DNA from: DSWT01 sp036845725
GTDB lineage: Bacteria; Chloroflexota; Anaerolineae; B4-G1; SLSP01
NCBI GenBank assembly: GCA_036845725.1
Contig: DAIUDK010000105.1
Span: 1 to 20,669, forward strand
Direction: 5' to 3'
Length of the DNA stretch: 20,669 nucleotides
The translations under genes and the position numbers were made by a program. Below, piece by piece: positions 6,415 through 18,875 of this stretch; position 1 is the first letter of the stretch, and every line of letters begins with the position of its first letter. Under the pieces are notes generated by a model. That model had not been told where the DNA came from. It did no database searches and saw nothing but the letters and a program-made list of their open reading frames with translations.

Positions 6415-6738
6415 ATGACCACAATTTCGATGATCGTTGAACCTTTTGTCCGGCGGGGATTGTTTGCCAGTCCAGAGCAAGCGGTGACAGAAATGGCCCG
6501 CGAATATATGTTGCGCCAGATCGAACATTATCGTAGCAGCATTGAAGCCTTGCAGGCTAAATACGGCATGACTTACGAGCAGTTCGAGGCATATCTTCAA
6601 TCCCGCTCGGCGACTTTGTTGCGCCAGCCACATCCGGCCCTCAACCAGGCGATCATGGCCGAAGAAGAAGATGCCCTGGACTGGAAAATTGCTCGCGAGA
6701 TGTTACAAAGCTGGTTAGGCCTGCAGGCCGAATCATGA
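6415..6738 (+). CDS. TumA-like antitoxin (small helical protein upstream of a TumE-like toxin)
   Basis: This 107-residue protein begins MTTISMIVEPFVRRGLFASP at an ATG with an ideal AGGAGG 5-6 bases upstream; a longer frame beginning at 6337 lies inside the methyltransferase gene and is not used. It is predicted all-helical, with a central IEHYRSSIEALQAKYGMTYE and then QFEAYLQSR, a pattern I associate with small antitoxins paired with TumE/DUF6516 proteins. Its stop overlaps the start of the next gene (ATGATGA region, 6735-6738), the usual coupling of toxin-antitoxin operons. Identification rests mainly on context and order; direct DNA binding is not visible. Confidence 0.65.
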   Translation: MTTISMIVEPFVRRGLFASPEQAVTEMAREYMLRQIEHYRSSIEALQAKYGMTYEQFEAYLQSRSATLLRQPHPALNQAIMAEEEDALDWKIAREMLQSWLGLQAES

Positions 6739-7118
6739 TGAGAACGTTGAGCGATTGGCTAGAGTTTGTAATCACTACCTTACAAACCTGGCCGCATTGC
6801 CATAGTGTGCGTATTCTGGAGACACAGCAGTTCTCTGAGCGACAGTTTGCGCTCAAAGTGCGCGCCACGCTGACCCCCGGCGGGACTCTGCAAGTAAGGC
6901 TGTATCGAAATGGGGCGCACACCGATTATGCGTATCACGTCATTGATGCTGAACACTCTATGCGTTGGGATAACAAAGAGCATTTTCCTACCTTGCGATC
7001 ACATCCTCCTCATTTTCACGCGGCTAATGGGCAAGTGGAGACCTCTCCTCTGACTGGTAATCCAGATCACGATCTGCCGTTGGTGCTGAATGATCTGGAA
7101 CAATTTGCAGGCGGCTAA
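6735..7118 (+). CDS. TumE-family toxin-like protein (DUF6516)
   Basis: The 127-residue protein has the features of the TumE/DUF6516 family: an N-terminal helix, a beta-rich middle (LKVRATLTPGGTLQVRLYRN, then YAYHVIDAEHSMRWDNKEHF), the conserved RWDN followed by a His-rich SHPPHFHAANG, and a C-terminal DLPLVLNDLEQF. TumE proteins are toxins of two-gene toxin-antitoxin modules, by proposal RNases, though the reaction is not firmly established. Two ATG codons (6735, 6738) are possible starts; both overlap the stop of the upstream antitoxin-like gene. The gene ends convergently with the MTH938-domain gene, 62 bases apart. Confidence 0.7.
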   Translation: MMRTLSDWLEFVITTLQTWPHCHSVRILETQQFSERQFALKVRATLTPGGTLQVRLYRNGAHTDYAYHVIDAEHSMRWDNKEHFPTLRSHPPHFHAANGQVETSPLTGNPDHDLPLVLNDLEQFAGG

Positions 7119-7142
7119 TTTTATCTATTTTGACAACGACGT

Positions 7143-7159
7143 GCTTGAAATTCTCAAGC
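7143..7159 (+). terminator. weak hairpin between convergent genes
   Basis: GCTTGA and TCAAGC enclose the 5-base loop AATTC, giving a 6-bp stem. It lies 25 bases after the TumE-like stop, and a TTTTT run (7167-7171) follows 7 bases later, so it is only a poor intrinsic terminator. On the minus strand it has no T-run. Confidence 0.3.
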
Positions 7160-7180
7160 GATAAGGTTTTTCCACGCAAT

Positions 7181-7543
7181 TCAACACGTGACGTGAAACA
7201 ATCCGATGACCGCGCCTGTGGCGTTGTTCCAGGCTGCAATCGCCGTGGGCGTTGGCAATACTTCCACTCGGCACACTTTGCGCGTGAAATACGCCTTCGC
7301 TTCTGGCGAAAGTGTGACCAGGCCGCTTTGCCCGGCGCCAATGATGAGACATTCGGCGCCCTCCTCATAGACGTATTTCGCCTCGTCCAACGAGATGACG
7401 TGGGACGTGCCATATAGCGCTTTGGACAGCTTTTTCTTGCGCTTTTCCACATCGCCATTGAGCCGGATTACGATGTCGTGCTCGATTTTCTCACCTTCGA
7501 TAGTGATCGAGCCAAACTTGGTGCTATCAATTTTGGGTTTCAT
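7181..7543 (-). CDS. MTH938-domain (DUF498/NDUFAF3-like) protein
   Basis: This 120-residue protein matches the MTH938-like family along its length: MKPKIDSTKFGSITIEGEKI, YGTSHVISLDEAKYVYEEGA, LIIGAGQSGLVTLSPEA, LPTPTAIAAWNNATG, and a terminal GLFHVTC. The family is widespread and small; mammalian relatives (NDUFAF3, AAMDC) act in complex I assembly or metabolic regulation, but the bacterial function is not known. I use the ATG at 7543 because AGGGGGCAAG lies directly before it and homologues begin here; an upstream ATG at 7570 would lie inside the helicase gene. It starts 11 bases after the helicase stop on the same strand, so the two are probably co-transcribed. Confidence 0.88.
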   Translation of the reverse strand: MKPKIDSTKFGSITIEGEKIEHDIVIRLNGDVEKRKKKLSKALYGTSHVISLDEAKYVYEEGAECLIIGAGQSGLVTLSPEAKAYFTRKVCRVEVLPTPTAIAAWNNATGAVIGLFHVTC

Positions 7544-7554
7544 TTTCTTGCCCC

Positions 7555-12483
<4,929 letters not shown>

Positions 12484-12517
12484 TGTGGCGCTCCTTGAAA
12501 AATAACTTGCTATCAAC

Positions 12518-12576
12518 GCTTAAGGCGGATTACAATCCGCCGTCCTCGCTGCGCCGGATTGTGATCCGGCGTAAGC
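12518..12576. repeat. paired palindromes in the lhr leader
   Basis: GGCGGATTACAATCCGCC (12524-12541) and CGCCGGATTGTGATCCGGCG (12552-12571) are each palindromic with 7-8 bp stems. They are also inverted versions of each other, flanked by GCTTA and TAAGC, so the 59-base element can fold either as two hairpins or as one long one. It resembles a REP/BIME-like unit. It lies within the predicted 5' leader of lhr, 35 bases before the start codon. The rest of the 333-base gap 12484-12816 holds a promoter and a terminator-like stem; nothing else is evident. Confidence 0.85.
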
Positions 12577-12653
12577 ATTTTCGGTGTCGTCGGTTGGGTG
12601 GATGCTTATGTTGTTTGGCCTGTGGCGCTCGTTCGTTGCCAAGTTTCATGGTA

Positions 12654-12681
12654 AATATAGCACAAATGTTCTTGTTGTCAA
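12654..12681 (-). promoter_or_regulatory. sigma70-type promoter for lhr
   Basis: On the minus strand a consensus TTGACA (12681-12676) is followed after 16 bases by TATATT (12659-12654). Transcription would start near 12647, giving lhr a leader of about 160 bases that contains the paired palindromes at 12518-12576. Confidence 0.7.
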
Positions 12682-12773
12682 TGCAAGATTGAATCCTGAA
12701 TTCGCAACGAGGCGTGAAGCTAAAACATCGCGCTGAAAGGGTAAAGCCTTGGCGGGCTGGAGAAAGTCATAGG

Positions 12774-12805
12774 GTGCGGCGGGGGTCATTGGCCTCCCGC
12801 CGCAC
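12774..12805 (-). terminator. strong GC-rich hairpin after the giant exoprotein gene
   Basis: GTGCGGCGGG and CCCGCCGCAC form a 10-bp perfect stem (12 with a G-U pair) 11 bases beyond the exoprotein stop at 12817. No U-run follows on either strand, so it is a possible factor-assisted terminator or 3'-end stabiliser, not a textbook intrinsic terminator. Confidence 0.5.
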
Positions 12806-12816
12806 TTATGCTAAGT

Positions 12817-15800
12817 TCACGGCTTCACATAATAGAACCCCGCCACGCCGTTCTTTTCGCCGACGATCAGCATGTGTAGGCCGCCCGCCGCGGCGGTGAA
12901 GTAGGCGCCGGGCGAGCCGGTGTACCCGCGCTCGCTCAGGTAGTTGGCGACGGTCTGCGCCGGGCTGAGCACGCCACCCGTCTCTGTGCGCATCTTGAGC
13001 ACATAGTTGTCAGTGTAGACGTAGCGGATCAAGGGACTGTCCGCCGCTGCGCCTACGTAGGCCCAGCCCGCTTGTCCCGATAGATTCTCTGCTACACTCA
13101 GCGGCCCGGCCCACGCGCCGTCTTTCCACACGTAGCGGTAGGCGCGCGAGTGTGGTGAGGGCCCGGGCCACATAAAGTGGTCGCAGGCCAATACGAAGCT
13201 ATCATCTCCACCAGAGTAGGCCAGCTGGATGGAGTGATCGTACTCCGGCATCTCGTAGAGCTCGTGGGCGGCCTGGCGCTGCGGGAAGCGACCCGGCTCG
13301 GTCCCGTAGGCCGTGCGCGCGACGATGGGATCGCCGTCGGAGGATTGCGCCCAGTGCTGGAACCACGCCAGCATCGTCTGACCATCCGGCGCGGCCGCGA
13401 TGGACGAATACTGGGTGTCTTGATCGTTGATCTTGCGCAGCGGCGCACTCCAGGCCCCGCCGTCTGCGGCGGCGCTATCCCAATAGGCATGCCACGCCTT
13501 GTAGCGCAGCGAATACCAGTCGCTGCTGATGCGCACCCAATGCGCCTCTTGCCACACCAGGTAGGCATACCCCGTCTCCTCGGCGACGGCCAGGCTCGGC
13601 CAGGCGATCCCGCCAGACGGATGGTGATAGTTCGGCAGGTAGTAATATCTCGGCCGCGCGACGATCGCGGGTGCAGAGACGACGCCATTGACGACGGTGT
13701 GGTGGACGATGCCGTCGTCGTTGGCGTAGGCCAGATGCACGCGCCCGTGGACGTTGTCCACGGCAATTTTCGGCTCGCGCCCGCCCCAATAGCTGAGGGT
13801 TTGGTAGGGCGTCCAGGTGACGCCGTTGTTGGAGCTGCTGTAAAAGACGTAGGAGTTGAAGGCGTCATTGAGCTTTCCCGTCCACAGCGCGTGGACGCGC
13901 CCGGTAGCGTCTATCGCCAGCGCCATCTCATTGACGGCTTCCGGGTAGCCCCCGATGTTTCCCGCGACTAGCGGTTTCATCGCCGGGGCGGTTCCGCCCG
14001 ACCCGGCGCACAGGCCGGCCAACTCCTGCGGACAGATGCGCATACTCACGTCCTCCACGTAAGCGCCTTCGGGACGCGAATCCCCTGCATTTGCCTGGAA
14101 AGCGACTTGCACACACACGCTTTCTTGACCCAACACGTTGCCCAGCGTGGGGACGTTCGTCAGATCGAGCGTCAGGTCTTCCCACCCGTTCGTCACACCG
14201 GTGCGACAGACCCCGTAATAGTCCCCGAGGGGGCCGCCGTACTCATGCTGGCAGTTTTCCCCTTCAATGACGGCGACTTTGAGACAGACCTCGTCGTCCG
14301 GCGCCAGGTTGGTCCACACTTTGGCGCTGTATTCGCCTTTGGAGACGTATTTGAGGTTGATCGGCATGGCCTGGTACATGATGGTTCCCAACGTGTAAGC
14401 ATCGGGATAGGGCGCGCCACAGGGCAGCAGTTCGCCGTCATCGCCGCCGCCATAGGCCCAGGCGCTTTGTTCCCCGCTGTAGGCCCGGCACTTGCGGATG
14501 TCCCAGAAGTACGTGCCGAAACCGCCCGGTGGCGGGTCGCCTTCCTTATGTCCCCAGAAGTAGCCGAGCCAGCCGACGGTGTCGGATTCGAAGCCGTCGG
14601 TGAACCTGGTGATCCACGCATTGCGCGTCGCGGCGGCTGCGCTGCCATAGTTGCGCAACACCACCGGCAGGTAGAGCGTGTGCGGCCAGCCGATGGCGGC
14701 CTCGAAGGTGTCCTGCACTGCGTAAACGCCATCACTGGCGCGGACGGTGACGTTTGTGTATCCTTGCCAATACGCTTTTGGGACGACACGCACGATGCCA
14801 GAGGTCTGCAAGGTGACGCTCATATTCGGGTTGGAGTTAAGCATCACTGTGTAGCTGAGCTGTCCGCTGGATAGGGTGGTATGCTGCGCGTAATCGCGGA
14901 CGTTGAAGGTATCCAACGCGCTTGTCCCCGGGATGAGCAGCACGTCGGGCAGGCCGCCGAAGCGCAGCGGGGCCGGAAAGCGGTCAACGGAATAGGCGAA
15001 GGTGCGGTAAGCGTCCTGCCGAGACGTGGCCGCCAGCGTTGTGCTTTGGATCGTGCCACTGATGTGCGCCAACGTCAGCCCCGTGAGCGTGTACGGGCCG
15101 TCCACGCCGCGCCCGCCGATGGCCGCGCCGTCGAAGGCCAGGTCGAGAAAGTGTGCGCTGGCCGCCAGCGTGGAGGTGACGTAGGCCGAGGTGAACTCGT
15201 CGCCGGCTACGTCCGCCAGCCCACCGCGCAACACATAGTCGCCGGTCGCCGTGACCTGCACGCCCACGCGGATGACGAGCTGGTCGTACAGGCCGTCGCC
15301 GTTCTCGTCCCGCCCCCAATCCGCGAAACTGCCGGTGAAGGCCAGCGTCGAGGTCGTATTGCCGGTGGTGAAGGCCCAATTGAAGTCACCGGCGGTGGTA
15401 TAACCGCCCGTGCTGGCAATGCCACCTTTGAGCGTGGCAATGTAGAGCGTGTCGGTCAGCAGATCGGTGGCCGGCGCGAAGGTCGCGGTGCGCGCGGCGG
15501 CATCGTAGCTCACTATGCCGCTTACCGGCGTCCCGGCTGCGGTCGCCAACCGGAAGGTGTTCGTGTCGAGCGTACTCGGGTTCAAGTCACGATCCCACGC
15601 GACGGCCAACATGACGTTGCTTGGGACGCGCATCGCGCCCTCGTGGGGCGAGACAACCACGGGCGATGGCGGGGCGGTATCCGGTGTGGTGGTGAAGGTC
15701 CAGGTGCGCGCGACAGGTAGATTCTCACCGTTCACGCCCAGGATGCCGGTGGTCAGCGTCGCTGTGTAGCGCGTGGCGTAGGCCAGAGGAACGGCGGGGC

Positions 15801-18800
15801 TGAAGGTCGCCTCGCGGGTTGTGGCGTTGTAGGAAATCACGCCGGTCACAGCGCCGAAAGGCCCGCCGGCGAGGGTGAACGTTGTACTGTGGATGCTCGT
15901 CGGGTTCATTGGATCGCGGAAGCCGGCCTCCAGCGACGACCAGATGTTGACGTTATCCGCGTCGTCGGGCGGATCTACGTAGCCGACGAGCAGCGGGTTG
16001 TCGATGGTGAAGGGGCCGGCGACGGCGGTGGCCGTGCGCAGGCCGTCGCTGGCGGCGACGCGGATGAGCGCGCCGGTGGTGTTGGGCAGCGCGATGGTTT
16101 CCAGCGTGTAGGCCGGTGTCGTCAGGTTGAGGGCGTATGCCTCCCAGGTCGCGCCGTTGTCGGTGGAGATATCCACGGCAAAGTAGTGCGCGCTGGCCGA
16201 GGCTGCCCAGGCGAGCGTTTGCGGGCCTTGCCAGACGCCGGACGGCGCCTGGATGGTCACGGTGGGCGGGTCGGCGGCGGGCGTGATTTCGGCCAACACG
16301 GCGGCATCGGCGGTGCGGCGGATCTGGACCTTGGCCGTAGCCGCCGGATAGGGCGCGGCGAAGGTGAAGACCGCCGGGCCGTCATCCGCCGTCAGCGCTT
16401 CTCCGGCATAGCGCAGCGTGGTGTTGACGGTGAAGGACCGTGTATAGCCTACAATCTCCTGCTGCGCGGCGTCGAGAAAGACGAGTTGGTAGGGGCCGGG
16501 CAGCGGCGGAACGTAGTCGCCCGCGTCCATCTGATACCACGGCAACAGCGTCACCGCGCCGCTGGTCGGGCTGATGACGCCGTCCACCAGCAGCAAGGGA
16601 TCGGCCGATTGCGCGAAGGTGGGTTGCACGAGCTGTTGCGCCTTCGCGCTATAGTGATCCATGATCCATTGTTGTATCACTACATAGTGCTGGTCGGTGA
16701 TCCACAAAGCGACGTCACCGATCTCTTCCGGTTCCGCCGTCATAAAATCGGTGTAACCCTGTTCCGCATTCTTGATACCGCCCGCGACGACATCGAAGCC
16801 GGTCCCGCTGGGGCCTTCGTAGTGCACGTCGATGTGCGCCAGGTGGCCCACTTCGTGCGCGGTCACGTAGCGTTTGGCAAGGGTGTTGCTGTCGTTCCGT
16901 ACCAGCGCGCCGGTCGGCGCAGATTCGCGCTGCGTGTTGCCGGGGGTGTTGAGCCAGTCTCTGGACGCTATGCCTACCATCGCCCAGCAGCCGGGTGTGC
17001 GCACGCAGAGGGCGTGCATCTCGCGCAGCAGATAGAGTTCCTCCGAATAAAAGGGCGCCCAGGGTTTCACCGTCCAATCAACGAGCAGGCCCGTGGTGGT
17101 AGGGGAGTAATAGGCCATCGCGCTGGGCGCGGGAGGCCAATTCACATCAGGGACGGGGTACAGCGCGCGCATCCCGCGCAGGTTGTTGCGGATCAACTCG
17201 CTCAGGTCAACCGTGCCGGTCTTCCCATAGTCCGGTCCAACGCCGACGGCGCGCATATAGATGGGGAAGATGTTTTCCGCTGCGGCGGCGGTGCTGGCAT
17301 ACCCTCTAAAGGGATGGCTTTTGCCCCGGCTGTCCTTCACCCACACGGTAAACTCGAAATTGTACATGCCGGTATCTGTCGGCGTGAACCCGAAATAGTC
17401 GAAACTGTCCAGCAAGAGGCGCTTTTCGCGCAGGTTATAGCTCTCTTCCTTGAACGTAAACTCGCGGTATTCGCGTTTGTGGCGTGCCGTCTCGGGGGTC
17501 AGTTCAGGTCTCCACTGATCCCCATCGCTCCAACGGTATGTCGTCGACGTTGCCCCGTCGGGTGACAACCAGGACACAACGACGTCCTCTACTTGCACGT
17601 CAGGCGCGATGCTCTTCCAGAAAACGCCTTCGTGCGCGTCCCAGCGGATGAAGGCGCGCAGCACGGTAGGTTTGTTGACGATGAGCGCCATATCCTCTAA
17701 AACCTGCACCGGTTTGACGGTGACTTGCAGATCAGGCAGCGTCCAGAAGGTCCACAGTTGTCCATCCGCCAACGGACCGCCGCTGAGGTCCTGCACCCAC
17801 TCGTCGTGACTGTAGGCTGAGGCGTCGTTTTCGCCCCATACCTGCGCTACGTAGCGGACGCCAGGCAGGAGTTCCGCAGCAGGTACGAAGGCGAATTCCA
17901 ATTCCGAGATGGGTTCGACTTCCCCCTCTACAAAGACTTTATTGGCGTCTTCGTCAAAATAGTAGACCTGGAATGTTTCTTTGCTGACAGTGGTGGGGGA
18001 AACCAGCGTGGTGAACTTGACGCGGATTTCGGAATCCTGTGCCTTCTTGCCCTGGTCAGGCCAGACGTTGCGCGCGTCCGGTGCGGGCGAAACCTCCTTG
18101 ACGCTCAACCTGACCCGCGCGCGCAGCTTGATGCTGAACAGATCGTAACAGGTACAGGCGCAGTCCCACAGTTCCGGTAAGGGACAAAAGTCAGACTGCC
18201 GGAACCAGATATTGTTCTCGCCGTCGATCAGCTCGGTGGAGTCGAAGGGCACTTCTTGTTCGACCAGGACTGTCTCAGAGGAGTCCGTCGGGGTGGCGCC
18301 AATAGCGCCGATGATATTCCACCCGCTAGGAAAGTAGCCCTCCCGAAAATCCTCCGGCCCCGGCATGCGGTTGAGCGACACGCCCCAGGTGGGATCGATG
18401 TAGAGTGGATCGCCTTCTGCCGAATAGCGGTAGGCCCTATGGGCAAAGGTGAAGATCAACGTCGTTTCGCTCAACTCGGTGGGGTCCTGTGCGCCCAGAT
18501 TGAAAGGCCAACGGAGCCGCGAAAACTGCACGCACCAATTGGTTTCCTGCCAGTTATCGTAGGTCCAAATGGTGTAGCCGTTCTCGTCCACTACGATCGA
18601 AGTGGGGTCGCCCTGGTAACCGGGAGCGGTCAATCGAAGATCTGTAACACCATCCTCGCTCTCCGTCAGCGAGGTGAGGGTAGTGTGTGTGGTCGCAGCC
18701 TGGATCTCGGTTGGGGCGGCAGGTTCGAGCGGTGCCTGGACGAAAGCCGAACGCGCGGTCGCGCCGGGCCGCAGCGCCAGCCCGCCCACGATGATGCAGC

Positions 18801-18843
18801 AAACGCTCGCTATGATCCACACCGGACGTCTTGGATTGTTCAT
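12817..18843 (-). CDS. giant secreted multidomain metalloprotease-like protein
   Basis: The 2008-residue protein begins with a signal peptide (RRPVWIIASVCCIIVGGLAL, about residues 5-24, likely cut near 31). Domains in order: an Ig-like SbsA/Big_5 domain (about 245-366); a KPTVLRAFI-type beta domain (about 370-500); a metallopeptidase-like region with AHEVGHLAHIDVHYEG (HExxH at 663-667); an Ig-like stretch with SADNGATW-like repeats; two further Big_5 domains (about 950-1160); a DENGDGLYD domain; a cadherin-like segment; the motif YLPVVLRN at 1391-1398; then about 610 residues with a jelly-roll-like domain and sialidase-like propeller blades (SSSNNGVTWTPYQTLSYWGG). It should be exported and act on extracellular protein or glycoprotein. 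AAGGAG lies 8 bases before the ATG. It follows the smaller protease-like gene by 32 bases and shares its promoter. The substrate is unknown and catalytic competence is unproven. Confidence 0.85.
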   Translation of the reverse strand: MNNPRRPVWIIASVCCIIVGGLALRPGATARSAFVQAPLEPAAPTEIQAATTHTTLTSLTESEDGVTDLRLTAPGYQGDPTSIVVDENGYTIWTYDNWQETNWCVQFSRLRWPFNLGAQDPTELSETTLIFTFAHRAYRYSAEGDPLYIDPTWGVSLNRMPGPEDFREGYFPSGWNIIGAIGATPTDSSETVLVEQEVPFDSTELIDGENNIWFRQSDFCPLPELWDCACTCYDLFSIKLRARVRLSVKEVSPAPDARNVWPDQGKKAQDSEIRVKFTTLVSPTTVSKETFQVYYFDEDANKVFVEGEVEPISELEFAFVPAAELLPGVRYVAQVWGENDASAYSHDEWVQDLSGGPLADGQLWTFWTLPDLQVTVKPVQVLEDMALIVNKPTVLRAFIRWDAHEGVFWKSIAPDVQVEDVVVSWLSPDGATSTTYRWSDGDQWRPELTPETARHKREYREFTFKEESYNLREKRLLLDSFDYFGFTPTDTGMYNFEFTVWVKDSRGKSHPFRGYASTAAAAENIFPIYMRAVGVGPDYGKTGTVDLSELIRNNLRGMRALYPVPDVNWPPAPSAMAYYSPTTTGLLVDWTVKPWAPFYSEELYLLREMHALCVRTPGCWAMVGIASRDWLNTPGNTQRESAPTGALVRNDSNTLAKRYVTAHEVGHLAHIDVHYEGPSGTGFDVVAGGIKNAEQGYTDFMTAEPEEIGDVALWITDQHYVVIQQWIMDHYSAKAQQLVQPTFAQSADPLLLVDGVISPTSGAVTLLPWYQMDAGDYVPPLPGPYQLVFLDAAQQEIVGYTRSFTVNTTLRYAGEALTADDGPAVFTFAAPYPAATAKVQIRRTADAAVLAEITPAADPPTVTIQAPSGVWQGPQTLAWAASASAHYFAVDISTDNGATWEAYALNLTTPAYTLETIALPNTTGALIRVAASDGLRTATAVAGPFTIDNPLLVGYVDPPDDADNVNIWSSLEAGFRDPMNPTSIHSTTFTLAGGPFGAVTGVISYNATTREATFSPAVPLAYATRYTATLTTGILGVNGENLPVARTWTFTTTPDTAPPSPVVVSPHEGAMRVPSNVMLAVAWDRDLNPSTLDTNTFRLATAAGTPVSGIVSYDAAARTATFAPATDLLTDTLYIATLKGGIASTGGYTTAGDFNWAFTTGNTTSTLAFTGSFADWGRDENGDGLYDQLVIRVGVQVTATGDYVLRGGLADVAGDEFTSAYVTSTLAASAHFLDLAFDGAAIGGRGVDGPYTLTGLTLAHISGTIQSTTLAATSRQDAYRTFAYSVDRFPAPLRFGGLPDVLLIPGTSALDTFNVRDYAQHTTLSSGQLSYTVMLNSNPNMSVTLQTSGIVRVVPKAYWQGYTNVTVRASDGVYAVQDTFEAAIGWPHTLYLPVVLRNYGSAAAATRNAWITRFTDGFESDTVGWLGYFWGHKEGDPPPGGFGTYFWDIRKCRAYSGEQSAWAYGGGDDGELLPCGAPYPDAYTLGTIMYQAMPINLKYVSKGEYSAKVWTNLAPDDEVCLKVAVIEGENCQHEYGGPLGDYYGVCRTGVTNGWEDLTLDLTNVPTLGNVLGQESVCVQVAFQANAGDSRPEGAYVEDVSMRICPQELAGLCAGSGGTAPAMKPLVAGNIGGYPEAVNEMALAIDATGRVHALWTGKLNDAFNSYVFYSSSNNGVTWTPYQTLSYWGGREPKIAVDNVHGRVHLAYANDDGIVHHTVVNGVVSAPAIVARPRYYYLPNYHHPSGGIAWPSLAVAEETGYAYLVWQEAHWVRISSDWYSLRYKAWHAYWDSAAADGGAWSAPLRKINDQDTQYSSIAAAPDGQTMLAWFQHWAQSSDGDPIVARTAYGTEPGRFPQRQAAHELYEMPEYDHSIQLAYSGGDDSFVLACDHFMWPGPSPHSRAYRYVWKDGAWAGPLSVAENLSGQAGWAYVGAAADSPLIRYVYTDNYVLKMRTETGGVLSPAQTVANYLSERGYTGSPGAYFTAAAGGLHMLIVGEKNGVAGFYYVKP

Positions 18844-18875
18844 CAGAGTATCTCCTTACAACACATTCCATTGCT

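Noticed and set aside
12484..12516. Extended lhr start at 12516 adding eleven residues
   Set aside because: The added codons include the AAGGAG site that serves the ATG at 12483, and homology-like sequence begins only after that ATG.
12682..12773. Possible small RNA or short gene between lhr promoter and exoprotein hairpin
   Set aside because: No open frame with a ribosome-binding site, promoter or stable stem was seen in this stretch.
15889..17565. Plus-strand open frame of 558 codons opposite the giant exoprotein
   Set aside because: It is the antisense shadow of a well-supported signal-peptide protein; composition is Arg/Gly/Val/Ala-rich and no motif or ribosome-binding site supports it.
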